NCBI GenBank assembly: GCA_943914745.1
Contig: CALUDF010000037.1
Coordinates: forward strand, 1 to 14,330
From: an uncultured Bacteriovorax sp.
Lineage (GTDB): Bacteria; Bdellovibrionota; Bacteriovoracia; Bacteriovoracales; Bacteriovoracaceae
Direction: 5' to 3'
DNA: 14,330 bases
Part shown: piece after piece, positions 1 to 7,386 of the stretch
Layout of the letters: each line of letters starts with the position of its first letter
How positions within the stretch are numbered: position 1 is the stretch's first letter
Made by a program: the position numbers and the translations under genes
The notes under the pieces: model-generated
The model's input: only the letters and a program-made list of their open reading frames with translations
The model's database searches: none
Told to the model about the DNA's origin: nothing

Positions 1-132
1 GGAGAAATGAGAGATGTAAAAAGAATAAGCGCGAGCATAGAAACGCGAATTCCGACCATTTTTTTCTTCCTTATGTACAGTAAAGTTGGCATAATCATAG
101 CTGTCTTTAAGATCATTTGGAACATCTTTCAT
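1..132 (-). CDS. Possible partial divergent gene, unknown function
   Basis: This is an open frame that runs off the left edge of the window. It starts at the ATG at 132-130 and gives 44 codons without a stop. An in-frame TGA lies at 141-139, so this ATG is the first available start. The peptide is hydrophilic, rich in Tyr, Lys, Asp and Asn, and starts MKDVPNDLKDSYDYANFTVH. Its codons resemble those of the neighbouring genes. No Shine-Dalgarno sequence is visible: only A-rich sequence precedes the ATG, and the start lies just 26 bp from the divergent pal start. A competing plus-strand frame is open from 1 to 147, but it is hydrophobic and uses several ATA codons. I do not recognise the family. 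The call rests only on open frame and composition. Confidence 0.33.
   Translation of the reverse strand, partial: MKDVPNDLKDSYDYANFTVHKEEKNGRNSRFYARAYSFYISHFS
86..113 (+). promoter_or_regulatory. Weak candidate promoter for pal
   Basis: A TTGGCA hexamer at 86-91 is followed after 16 bp by TAAGAT at 108-113 (4 of 6 bases match the sigma70 -10 consensus). Transcription would then begin near 120, about 40 bp before the pal ATG. A CATAAT at 90-95 is another -10 candidate, but it lacks a good -35. The match is weak and would sit inside the possible divergent gene. Pal could equally be transcribed from further left. Confidence 0.2.
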
Positions 133-158
133 TTTTTTTCAACATAAGGAGCTTATTA

Positions 159-677
159 ATGAAACTTAGATCGGTACTTGTATTAACACTTTTGGCAGCA
201 TCACTAACTCTGACATCTTGTGCAAGCAAAAAAACTAAAACTGACGGTGTAGACGGAAGTACAGACAGTTCACAAATGGACAGTGGAAAAAACTCTGGAA
301 TGGCGCTTGAGCTAAACGGCGACTCTGATTCAAACCGCGCTGGTGCACTTCAAACTGTATACTTCGGTTACAACTCATCAACTATCGATGGTGCAACTCG
401 TGATGCCCTCAACACAAACGCAGAATTCCTAAAAACTAATGCTGCAGTAAAAGTACAAGTAGAAGGTCACTGTGATGAGCGCGGAAGTGTTCAATTCAAC
501 TTGGCACTTGGTGAAAGAAGAGCAAAAACAACGAGAGACTACTTAGTGTCTCAAGGTGTAGCTTCTTCAAGAATCAGCGTTATTTCTCTTGGTAAAGAAA
601 AACCAGTTTCTTTCGGACACGATGAAGAGTCATGGTCAAAAAACCGTAGAGCGAACTTCGTAGTAACTGAAAAGTAA
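159..677 (+). CDS. pal: Pal, peptidoglycan-associated outer-membrane lipoprotein
   Basis: Pal is the lipoprotein of the Tol-Pal system. It binds peptidoglycan and links it to the outer membrane, which is needed for envelope constriction at division. The start is the ATG at 159, which has AAGGAG at 146-151 and begins a clean lipoprotein signal: Lys/Arg, a hydrophobic stretch, then LTSC with the lipidated Cys at residue 21. An in-frame ATG at 117 has no ribosome site and would spoil the signal. After an acidic, Ser-rich linker (about 22-62) comes an OmpA-like domain (about 64-172). It carries the Pal signatures GHCDERGS (103-110), ALGERRA (116-122), GKEKP (145-149), GHDE (153-156) and NRRA (162-165). 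The length, 172 aa, is normal for Pal. It is first in a plus-strand run of four lipoprotein genes. tolQRAB are not in the window. Family assignment is very secure. Confidence 0.96.
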   Translation: MKLRSVLVLTLLAASLTLTSCASKKTKTDGVDGSTDSSQMDSGKNSGMALELNGDSDSNRAGALQTVYFGYNSSTIDGATRDALNTNAEFLKTNAAVKVQVEGHCDERGSVQFNLALGERRAKTTRDYLVSQGVASSRISVISLGKEKPVSFGHDEESWSKNRRANFVVTEK

Positions 678-688
678 TTATAAAGATT

Positions 689-991
689 TTGAAAAATAAT
701 TTAGCTTTAATTCTCATTGTTCTCTTAGTTTCAGCGTGTGGTCTAGCTACCACACGCCCGAAACTTGAAATGTCCATGGCCCAGACCGCTTTCATGGCCG
801 CCAAAGAAGCCCAGGCCGATGTCAAAGCTCCCGGACTCTACCGAAAAGCCGAGTATTATTATCTAAAAGCGAAGTCCTCGTATAAACGCAAATACTTCAA
901 TAAGGCCCAACAGTACGCTCTACTATCCAAAAAATATTCCGAACGTGCAGAATATGTTGCTATTAGGAAGAAGACGTTAGAAAATTTATAG
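689..991 (+). CDS. DUF4398-type small lipoprotein
   Basis: This is a 100-aa exported protein with a lipoprotein signal: a short polar start, a hydrophobic stretch, then VSAC with the lipidated Cys at residue 17. The mature part is about 80 residues, mostly helical, with alternating Ala and Tyr/Lys: KAEYYYLKAKSSY, then KAQQYALLSKKYSERAEY. This matches the Ala-rich helical-hairpin pattern of DUF4398 proteins, which are often encoded beside OmpA/Pal-like genes. The start is a TTG at 689, only 11 bp after the pal stop and with no good Shine-Dalgarno. It is chosen because it begins the signal peptide exactly, and translation is probably coupled to pal. Molecular function is unknown. From its neighbours it may be an accessory of Pal or the cell-wall/outer-membrane link, which is inference. 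Confidence 0.82.
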   Translation: MKNNLALILIVLLVSACGLATTRPKLEMSMAQTAFMAAKEAQADVKAPGLYRKAEYYYLKAKSSYKRKYFNKAQQYALLSKKYSERAEYVAIRKKTLENL

Positions 992-1038
992 GTAACCCTA
1001 ATAAATCATCTTTCACTCATTGGACGAGGTATTGATTC

Positions 1039-1851
1039 ATGAAACGTTCTCAAATTCTTATTTGTGCATTCCTAGTTATTTTTGTTTCTGCATGTAAAAC
1101 GCAAGAAGACATCCGCCGCGAAAGAACTGTCGAGACTTTAAATGAAGAGGTTCAACAAACGAAGAAAGCTGCCGCTTCAGGCAACACTCGCTTCCAATCT
1201 ATCGAAGAGCAAGTCTCAAGACTGCAAGGGCAACTTGAAGAATCCAATCATGCCCGCTTGCAATCGACAAAAGACAACCAAGCACTCAATGAGCGCATCA
1301 ACTTCCTGGAAAAGGCCAACAAAGAGCAGGTTGAATACCTCAAGGCCCTGACGGAGAAAGTTAACAATCAAAGCGGCTATATCGAAGAAGTCCTAGAGAA
1401 ATTAAAGGTCCTAGCGGAAAAGCCTGCCGAAAAGCCAGCTGCAAAAAAAAAAGCAGTAAGCCCTGATAGCGTAGATCTTGATGACGAGGATTTGCCTTCT
1501 ACTTTTGAAAACGGAATGAAAAAATTCCGCGCCAAGGAGTATGAGACGGCAAAGAACATTTTTAAGGATGTGACTGAAAATAAAAAGGCCAGCAAGAAAA
1601 ACCGCGAAGGCTCAACCCTCTATTTAGGAATGACTGAGTTCAAACTTAAAAACTACGAGAGCGCTAAAGTTTATTTCTCAAAAGTCTTCAGTGAAAACCC
1701 AGAATCTACCTTTGCTCCACAGGCCCTCTTAAATCTTGGAAAAACCTTTACTCAATTAAAATCTAAGGATGAGGCGAGCATGACTTATGACGAGCTGATT
1801 TCGCGCTTTCCAAAGAGCAAGGAAGCTCAGGAAGCCCAAAAGCTAAAATAA
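1039..1851 (+). CDS. CpoB/YbgF-like coiled-coil TPR lipoprotein of the Tol-Pal cluster
   Basis: This protein resembles CpoB (YbgF), the periplasmic partner of the Tol system that in E. coli coordinates peptidoglycan synthesis with outer-membrane constriction. It differs in carrying a lipoprotein signal: VSAC, with Cys at residue 19. A long charged coiled coil covers about 22-127. A Lys/Ala/Pro linker covers about 128-140. An acidic patch, DLDDEDLP, is at 146-153. Three TPR-like units follow from about 155 to 265, including KEYETAKNIF, KNYESAKVYF and a final unit ending SRFPKSKEAQEAQ. The start is an ATG with GAGG at 1026-1029. CpoB proteins are usually about 250-280 aa, so 270 fits. It follows pal and the DUF4398 gene on the same strand. 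The linker contains a run of ten adenines at 1443-1452. CpoB family membership is likely, though other TPR lipoproteins are possible. Confidence 0.82.
   Translation: MKRSQILICAFLVIFVSACKTQEDIRRERTVETLNEEVQQTKKAAASGNTRFQSIEEQVSRLQGQLEESNHARLQSTKDNQALNERINFLEKANKEQVEYLKALTEKVNNQSGYIEEVLEKLKVLAEKPAEKPAAKKKAVSPDSVDLDDEDLPSTFENGMKKFRAKEYETAKNIFKDVTENKKASKKNREGSTLYLGMTEFKLKNYESAKVYFSKVFSENPESTFAPQALLNLGKTFTQLKSKDEASMTYDELISRFPKSKEAQEAQKLK
1443..1452 (+). repeat. A10 homopolymer inside the CpoB-like gene
   Basis: Ten consecutive adenines encode Lys136-Lys138 in the linker between the coiled coil and the TPR units. Adding one A leads to a TGA a few codons later, and losing one A leads to a TAA almost at once. 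Slippage in either direction would therefore yield a coiled-coil-only lipoprotein. The run is seen directly; a biological role is speculative. Confidence 0.6.
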
Positions 1852-1869
1852 TTTTTTTCGGGACACGCC

Positions 1870-3456
1870 ATGAAAAAATACCTTCTACTTTCTCTTTTTA
1901 TCCTGACTTCATGCTCGTACTTTATCGAAACCGTCGATAAAAACTCAGTCGTGAAGTCTCCGGTTGAAAAGAAGCTCTCCATCGTCTTCTCTCACAATAT
2001 CAGCGGTGAAACTCACCCATGCGGTTGCCGCAATTTCCCACTTGGGGGTCTTCCTCAGGTCGCCGGACTCTTTGCAGACATCTCTAAAGACAGCGAGCTG
2101 ATTTATGTTGATACGGGAGACACTTTTTTTCCGTCATCCGTTGTTCCGGTCACGATGAAAGACTCCTTAACTTTTGCCGGAGAAAATCTCGCCCTAGGCC
2201 TCGAGCAAGTGGGACTTAAGTATTATCTTCCAGGAGACCAGGACTTTGCGATGGGGCTCTCTTTCTTGCAGGGAATCGCCAATACCAGAAAGTTTGAATT
2301 CCTGATTGCGAACTTAAAAGATGAGGGTTTAATCAAACACAAGAGATTTGCCGTCATTGAAAGAAACAAATCAAAAATTTTTCTCGTGGGCCTCGTTGAT
2401 CCCGAAGTTTTCAATGGGCCTCATGCCGATTACTTTATGAAGCCTTCTGAAGCGCTTCCTAAAGTTTTAGAAGAACTTAAAAAAGCGGGCTATGAAAAAA
2501 ATAATGACTATCACCGCCTGGTCATTCTCTCCCACGCAGGCATTGACCAGGATAAAGAACTCGCCAAAGCCTACCCTTTTATCGACTGGATCATTGGCGC
2601 CCATTCACAGAGCTTTCTTCGTTACTCGAGCGATGAAGGAAATGTGAAGATCGTCCAGACCCTTTCTAAAAACCATTATGTTGGCGACATCAAAATTGAC
2701 GTCAATTCTAAAAGACAAACTGACACTTACGAGCTTCATGAAATCCGCGATGAATTAGAAAGGAAACTAAACCCGAACCCGATGCGCTCATTCATTGATG
2801 ACCACAAGACAAAAATGAATGACCTGCAAATCAAAGAGCAGGCAAAAATGGGAATGAGTGATGTTCTAAACGCTGAAATCCATAAAGACGTAAAGAAATT
2901 CAAAACGGCCGCAAGCTGCATTGAATGCCATAAGCCGCAAACGGACTTCTGGCAAAAGACTCCACACGCTATCGCCTACACAACTTTAATCAATGCCAAT
3001 GAACCTAACAACCTCTCTTGTATTGGCTGCCACTCCCTTGGTTTAAATGACCCTAAAGGTTACACGACTCAAAAAAACATGGTGACGTTTAAAGGGAAAC
3101 CATTCAAAGCCTACTGGGATGAAGTCAAAAAAACGGGTGCTCACATTGAAACCGTAAGAAAACTTCCACCAGAAGAAATCCAGAAAGTTTCAGTGAAGTG
3201 GTTTGCTCTTGATAAAAAAGCGGGAGTCAAAGACAACTTTGCCAACGTTCAGTGTTTAAACTGTCACACTCAAGATGATGCTCACCCAGTGAGAAATGCT
3301 CCAAAGCTCGCTGAAAAAGACCGCGAGTTTAATATCAAAAATAAATGCCTTGGTTGCCACACGCCTGATCAGTCACCTGAATGGTATGAGAGTGGGATTA
3401 AGGTAAACGCAAAATTTGAAGAAAGTTATAAGAAAGTCAGCTGCCCTGGGATGTAA
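1870..3456 (+). CDS. Lipoprotein: metallophosphoesterase-like domain fused to tetraheme cytochrome c
   Basis: This 528-aa lipoprotein has LTSC with Cys at residue 15. Residues about 34-300 resemble the 5'-nucleotidase/UshA metallophosphoesterase fold: VDTGD at 80-84, PGDQDF at 121-126 where the family has GNHEFD, LSHAGIDQD at 220-228 and IIGAHSQ at 241-247. The first metal motif is altered (SHNISGE instead of a D-x-H motif) and is followed by HPCGC at 49-53 and a GG motif. Residues about 345-528 carry four heme-attachment motifs, CIECH (350), CIGCH (384), CLNCH (462) and CLGCH (493). Their surroundings are typical of cytochrome c554-like proteins, e.g. TPHAIAYTTL before the second heme. Similar fusions are known in delta-proteobacteria and planctomycetes. 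An electron-transfer role at the outer membrane is likely; phosphatase activity is doubtful. It starts 18 bp after the CpoB-like gene with only a weak ribosome site (GGGAC). Confidence 0.85.
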   Translation: MKKYLLLSLFILTSCSYFIETVDKNSVVKSPVEKKLSIVFSHNISGETHPCGCRNFPLGGLPQVAGLFADISKDSELIYVDTGDTFFPSSVVPVTMKDSLTFAGENLALGLEQVGLKYYLPGDQDFAMGLSFLQGIANTRKFEFLIANLKDEGLIKHKRFAVIERNKSKIFLVGLVDPEVFNGPHADYFMKPSEALPKVLEELKKAGYEKNNDYHRLVILSHAGIDQDKELAKAYPFIDWIIGAHSQSFLRYSSDEGNVKIVQTLSKNHYVGDIKIDVNSKRQTDTYELHEIRDELERKLNPNPMRSFIDDHKTKMNDLQIKEQAKMGMSDVLNAEIHKDVKKFKTAASCIECHKPQTDFWQKTPHAIAYTTLINANEPNNLSCIGCHSLGLNDPKGYTTQKNMVTFKGKPFKAYWDEVKKTGAHIETVRKLPPEEIQKVSVKWFALDKKAGVKDNFANVQCLNCHTQDDAHPVRNAPKLAEKDREFNIKNKCLGCHTPDQSPEWYESGIKVNAKFEESYKKVSCPGM

Positions 3457-3474
3457 GTCCTAGGGTATGTTTTT
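3444..3474 (+). terminator. Rho-independent terminator of the lipoprotein-gene run
   Basis: An 8-bp stem, CCCTGGGA (3444-3451) with TCCTAGGG (3458-3465), contains one G-U pair and closes a 6-base loop. TATGTTTTT follows at 3466-3474. It overlaps the last codons of the cytochrome gene and the last codons of kdpE, which converge with only 3 bp between them. In the minus direction there is no convincing T tract, so it probably acts only on plus-strand transcripts. Confidence 0.55.
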
Positions 3475-4146
3475 AAGCCTGTAGCCCACGCCTGATTCGT
3501 TTTCTATAATTTCACCCGCTCCATTATGAACGCGATCGAGTTTCTTTCTTATTTGGCCAAAATAAACTCTCAGGTAATGATTATGCTCCACCGAATTCGG
3601 CCCCCAAATCTCTTTTAAGATCATGCGGTGAGGAACGAGCTTCTCTCCATTTTTTAAAAGCAGTTTCAAAAGATCATATTCAGTCGAAGTAAGCTTTAGC
3701 TCATGCTCACCATAATAGGCCTTATGAGTCGCTTGATTGAGCGAGAGATTCCCGAAAGATAAAACAGGCTCTGTTTCTTCTGTTTTTGAATGACGAAGGG
3801 CCACGCGAATTCTGGCCATGAGTTCTGGCAGGCTAAAAGGTTTTGTTAAATAATCATCCGCTCCATTATCCAAGGCCAAAACTTTATCCTCATCGGCATC
3901 TCTCACCGTTAAAAAAATCACAGGCACAGTGGACCACTCTCTAAGCTTCCTGAGCACCTCAATCCCATTCATATCTGGAAGGCCATGATCAAGGACCACA
4001 AGCGCTGGCCTTGACTCAATCACTTTCTGTAAGGCTTCGTTTCCGTTTTGGGCCTCAACGACTTCAAATTGATTAGCTTCAAGAGAAACCTTGAGAAATT
4101 TTCGGATGGACGTTTCATCGTCGACAACTAGGATTTTTATATTCAT
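3460..4146 (-). CDS. kdpE: KdpE, response regulator of the K+ transport operon
   Basis: KdpE is an OmpR/PhoB-class transcription activator that turns on the kdp operon when phosphorylated by KdpD. The receiver domain (about 3-118) shows Asp9-Asp10, phospho-acceptor Asp53 in LVVLDHGLPD, Thr80 and Lys102 in LTKPF. The winged-helix DNA-binding domain (about 127-228) includes LTSTEYDLLKLLLKNGEKLV, EIWGP, LRVYFGQIRKKLD and the C-terminal GVGYRL, all typical of KdpE. At 228 aa it matches the family length. The start codon is 2 bp beyond the kdpD stop, so the two are translated together. The only small oddity is His54 after the phospho-acceptor, where Leu is more usual. The candidate target is the repeat array at 11284-11311. 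Confidence 0.96.
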   Translation of the reverse strand: MNIKILVVDDETSIRKFLKVSLEANQFEVVEAQNGNEALQKVIESRPALVVLDHGLPDMNGIEVLRKLREWSTVPVIFLTVRDADEDKVLALDNGADDYLTKPFSLPELMARIRVALRHSKTEETEPVLSFGNLSLNQATHKAYYGEHELKLTSTEYDLLKLLLKNGEKLVPHRMILKEIWGPNSVEHNHYLRVYFGQIRKKLDRVHNGAGEIIENESGVGYRLKNIP

Positions 4147-4148
4147 AC

Positions 4149-6848
4149 CTATACTTCTTGATTAACTAAATTGGTGACTGTTTTTGGGACTTTCTTCTTA
4201 GGAATCGTAATTCTATAACAAGCTCCTGAATAGATATCACTTAACTCAATCGTCCCTTCATGCAGCTCAATGATGCTCTTGACTATTGCCAGCCCTAATC
4301 CTAACCCACCGGCCTTTGAATTGGGAAGCCTGAAAAACTTGTCGAAGATTTGGTCTTTGAAGCTCTTGTCAATTCCCGGTCCATTGTCATGAAAGTAGAT
4401 CTCATAAAAATCTCTCTTCGCTTTGTCATGGACGATGAAGGTCATTTTGGCATTGACGCCCGCATAGCGAACCGAGTTTGAAACAAGATTGGCAAATGAA
4501 TGTAAAAGAAGAGTGAAATCGGCCTCTACTAAGCCACTTAAATCACCCTCACTTACCAGATCCAATTCTCCAAAATCGCTTTGTGACTGGGCCTTGAGTT
4601 CGTGGAAGAAGTCTTCAAAGGTAAACCACTCCCTTTTGAGGGCCAAATCCTCGCGCTCCAGGCGACTTAGATCTAATAGGTTTTCCACTACCCTGTTGAG
4701 TCGCTTTGCTGAAGAGACGATCTCCGTCGTTAAGATATCCCTAGTCTCAGCATTTTCAACAACAGCTTTTTCTCTCAATGCCGTGGCCGATCCAATCAAA
4801 GCAGTGAGCGGTGTCCTCATCTCATGTGAGACTGAATTAAGCAGTGTTTGATGAAGTTTTTTTGATGCCTCTGCTAATCTCAACTCATGAACTTGTTTTC
4901 CATAAATGACTTTCTCTAAGGCAAGCGAGGTTTGTTTTAAGAGTGTATCAATCAAGACCTCTTGATCTACATTTAATTGCTTCTTTTTATCTTTAGGATA
5001 AAAAATAACGGTTCCCAAGACATTCTTCTCTCCTGAGAGTGGAAGACTTATACATTCAGCGGCTGAAAGCGTGTCGGTTGACCACCCGGCTTTCTTATTG
5101 TGGTGGTAAGACCACAGGGCCACTGAATAATCTTTTTCATTAAGAAGAATATTATTCACTAAGACATTTTCCCTCTGGTCACTAACAATAATTTTAATGG
5201 TCGTCCCAAAATGGTCTTCTAGAGTTCCCTTCAAAAACGAGATAATCTTCTTCTCGTCGCTTTGATTAGAGAGTTCTTTAGTGAATTCATATAAAGAACG
5301 AGTTTGCTTCTCCCTTCTCTCTAAAATTTCTTCTTGCCTTTTAATTTTTGAAGTAAGCATACCTCCTACCATTGCGGCAATGAAATAAGAGACAACCATT
5401 AAAATGTCCTCTTTGGCTTCAATATGAAAAGTCATTTGAGGAGGAATAAAAAAGAAATTCCAGATGAAGGCACTAAGAAACGCACAATAGACAAGTGGTC
5501 CGCGGCTCAAGAAAGTCGAAAAAAAGAGCATGGCCACTAAAAATAAAGAGCCGATCGACCGATAACCAATGAATGGAGTGAGCCCGTAACCCACGACCGA
5601 AAGGGCCAGCATCATCCAGCTTGCCCCATAATAACTGTACAAAGATGATGTGAAGCGAGGAATATATTTTAAAATTTTTGATGAAAGTCCCATGTAAACA
5701 GGAAGCCTTTCGGATCTAATGACATGAATGTCAACTTCGCTTTTAGAGTTTACCAGGCGATCCAAAAGATTTCCGCGCATGAAGAGGTCTCTAAAAAGTC
5801 TTTTGTCTGGACGGCCCAGTAGAATTTGAGTGATGTGTTTATCGTGGCAAGTTCTCCTAATGGCACTTAAAATATCTGTATCCATGCTCGTGATAAGCTC
5901 ACCGCCAAGGTTTTGTATCATCTCAATATTGGTTTTTAATTGCTTTTGATCAGCATCCGTCAGAGACTCACCTGTCTGAACATACAAGGCGTACCAAGGG
6001 CAGTCTATCAATGAGGCCATTCTTCTGGTGGCCCTGATTAATCTTTCGGAATGGGGGCTATGAGAGATACCTACAAGAAGTTTCTCATTAGTTTTCCATG
6101 GACCACTCAATCCCTTTAACACCATTTGATCTTGAAGATCGTGATCTACTTTTTGAGCAATATACCGAAGTGCCAATTCTCGCAGAGCAATTAAATGTTC
6201 AATTTTAAAAAAGTTCTCCGCTGCTCTTTCGGCCCTTTCTCCTAGGTAAACCTTCCCTTCCTTTAAACGCAAAAGAAGCTCATCTGGTGAAAGATCGACG
6301 ATTTCCAATTGGTCTGCGAGATCAAAAAAAGAATCAGGAACGGTTTCCCTGACATTGACTCCCGTAATCTTTAAAACCGAATCTTTGATGCTTTCTATGT
6401 GCTGAATATTGACGGTTGTGTAGACATCAATGCCATGATTGAGAATTTCCTCGATATCTTGATAGCGTTTCTTATGTCTCATTGTCCCAATATTGGTGTG
6501 GGCCAGCTCATCAACCAAAACCAAATCGGGTCTTAAGCGAAGAACTTCTTCAAGATCCATTTCATCAACAACCGTATTCTTATGTTCGACTTTCAAACGG
6601 GGCACTTTTTGGATCTGATTGGCAATGGCTTCCGTTTCTACACGTCCATGGGTTTCAACAATCCCTACAAAAACTTTTTCGCCGCGGTTAACCCTTTCAA
6701 TTCCAGTTTTTAGCATGGCGTAGGTTTTCCCTACGCCAGGACACATTCCTAGAAAAATTCTAAGCTTTCCTCTTACGTTATTGGTCTCAAGCTTATTAAT
6801 CGCTTTTAAGAGTATTTCCGGATTGGGGCGCTCACCACTATCGTTCAT
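4149..6848 (-). CDS. kdpD: KdpD, K+/turgor sensor histidine kinase
   Basis: KdpD senses low K+ or salt stress and controls KdpE phosphorylation. The domains appear in the usual order. The cytoplasmic KdpD domain (about 26-235) has Walker A GMCPGVGKT (34-42) and a Walker B-like LVDELAHTN (111-119). A universal-stress-protein-like domain (about 255-380) contains GRPDKRLFRDL. About four membrane segments lie at 403-500, a GAF-like linker at about 515-650, HisKA with His675 in SHEMRTPL, and the HATPase with N box (LVSNSVRYA, 788-796), DNGPGI (821-826) and GLGLGLAIVK (848-857). At 899 aa it is essentially the size of the E. coli protein. The start overlaps the kdpC end by 11 bp, and GGAG (6859-6862) inside kdpC serves as ribosome site. 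It looks intact. Confidence 0.97.
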   Translation of the reverse strand: MNDSGERPNPEILLKAINKLETNNVRGKLRIFLGMCPGVGKTYAMLKTGIERVNRGEKVFVGIVETHGRVETEAIANQIQKVPRLKVEHKNTVVDEMDLEEVLRLRPDLVLVDELAHTNIGTMRHKKRYQDIEEILNHGIDVYTTVNIQHIESIKDSVLKITGVNVRETVPDSFFDLADQLEIVDLSPDELLLRLKEGKVYLGERAERAAENFFKIEHLIALRELALRYIAQKVDHDLQDQMVLKGLSGPWKTNEKLLVGISHSPHSERLIRATRRMASLIDCPWYALYVQTGESLTDADQKQLKTNIEMIQNLGGELITSMDTDILSAIRRTCHDKHITQILLGRPDKRLFRDLFMRGNLLDRLVNSKSEVDIHVIRSERLPVYMGLSSKILKYIPRFTSSLYSYYGASWMMLALSVVGYGLTPFIGYRSIGSLFLVAMLFFSTFLSRGPLVYCAFLSAFIWNFFFIPPQMTFHIEAKEDILMVVSYFIAAMVGGMLTSKIKRQEEILERREKQTRSLYEFTKELSNQSDEKKIISFLKGTLEDHFGTTIKIIVSDQRENVLVNNILLNEKDYSVALWSYHHNKKAGWSTDTLSAAECISLPLSGEKNVLGTVIFYPKDKKKQLNVDQEVLIDTLLKQTSLALEKVIYGKQVHELRLAEASKKLHQTLLNSVSHEMRTPLTALIGSATALREKAVVENAETRDILTTEIVSSAKRLNRVVENLLDLSRLEREDLALKREWFTFEDFFHELKAQSQSDFGELDLVSEGDLSGLVEADFTLLLHSFANLVSNSVRYAGVNAKMTFIVHDKAKRDFYEIYFHDNGPGIDKSFKDQIFDKFFRLPNSKAGGLGLGLAIVKSIIELHEGTIELSDIYSGACYRITIPKKKVPKTVTNLVNQEV

Positions 6849-7377
6849 CGATGATATTCTCCAGCTGCATATTTAACTTTAACACATTTACTCTTTCTTC
6901 ACCTAAAAATCCAAACTGTCTTTCTTCAATATTGTCCTTAATCATTTGATTAAGAGCATCTTCATCAAGACCGCGAGTCTTTGCAATGCGAGAAACCTGA
7001 AGGTAAGCCGCAGGTGGAGAAATATGTGGATCAAGACCACTGCCGGATGTTGTCAACAAATCATAATCTAGACCTTTACTTTTGCGCTCCTGCACAGCCG
7101 CTTGATGATCCTTGTTGATTAAAGCGTAGTTAGATCCACTTGACCCAGCACCATTGTAACTTGCGGCCGAAGGTCTTGCCCAAAAGAATTTATCTTGAGT
7201 AAACTCTTGAGCAATGAGCTCGGCCCCAACTTTCTGGTTGCCATAAGTCACGATTCCACCATTGGCCTTTTTGTTAAAAAAGGTCTGGGAAATTCCCATT
7301 ACAACAGCGGGGTAGACACCACAAAGAATGACTGTGAAAACGATAAATGAAAGGATTGATTGTTTTATAAGTTTCAT
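6838..7377 (-). CDS. kdpC: KdpC, subunit of the K+-transporting P-type ATPase
   Basis: KdpC is the small single-span subunit that stabilises KdpFABC and supports ATP and K+ handling. One N-terminal membrane helix (about 8-31) is followed by a soluble domain with family motifs: FFWARPSAASYN (64-75), SGSNYAL (80-86) and SGSGLDPHISPPAA (111-124), then QVSRIAKTRG. The length, 179 aa, is slightly under the roughly 190 aa of E. coli KdpC. Its ribosome site AAGAGG (7383-7388) overlaps the stop codon of kdpB, and its 3' end overlaps kdpD, so it links structural and regulatory genes translationally. Confidence 0.96.
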   Translation of the reverse strand: MKLIKQSILSFIVFTVILCGVYPAVVMGISQTFFNKKANGGIVTYGNQKVGAELIAQEFTQDKFFWARPSAASYNGAGSSGSNYALINKDHQAAVQERKSKGLDYDLLTTSGSGLDPHISPPAAYLQVSRIAKTRGLDEDALNQMIKDNIEERQFGFLGEERVNVLKLNMQLENIIDER

Positions 7378-7386
7378 ATTAACCTC

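Noticed and set aside
1..147. Plus-strand open frame ending at TAA (145-147) just before pal, possible end of an upstream operon gene
   Set aside because: The peptide does not resemble a TolB end, is unusually rich in Ile/Phe and ATA codons, and has no recognisable motif; it cannot be excluded without more sequence.
117..158. Upstream in-frame ATG giving Pal a 14-residue N-terminal extension
   Set aside because: No ribosome site, and the extension would bury the lipoprotein signal; the ATG at 159 has AAGGAG and starts the signal directly.
580..825. Minus-strand open frame across the end of pal and the DUF4398 gene
   Set aside because: It lies opposite two well-supported genes, has no ribosome site or family pattern, and spans their junction.
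1852..1858. T7 run after the CpoB-like gene as a terminator
   Set aside because: No stable stem precedes it (at best 4 bp around a long loop), and the cytochrome gene begins 18 bp after the stop, suggesting read-through.
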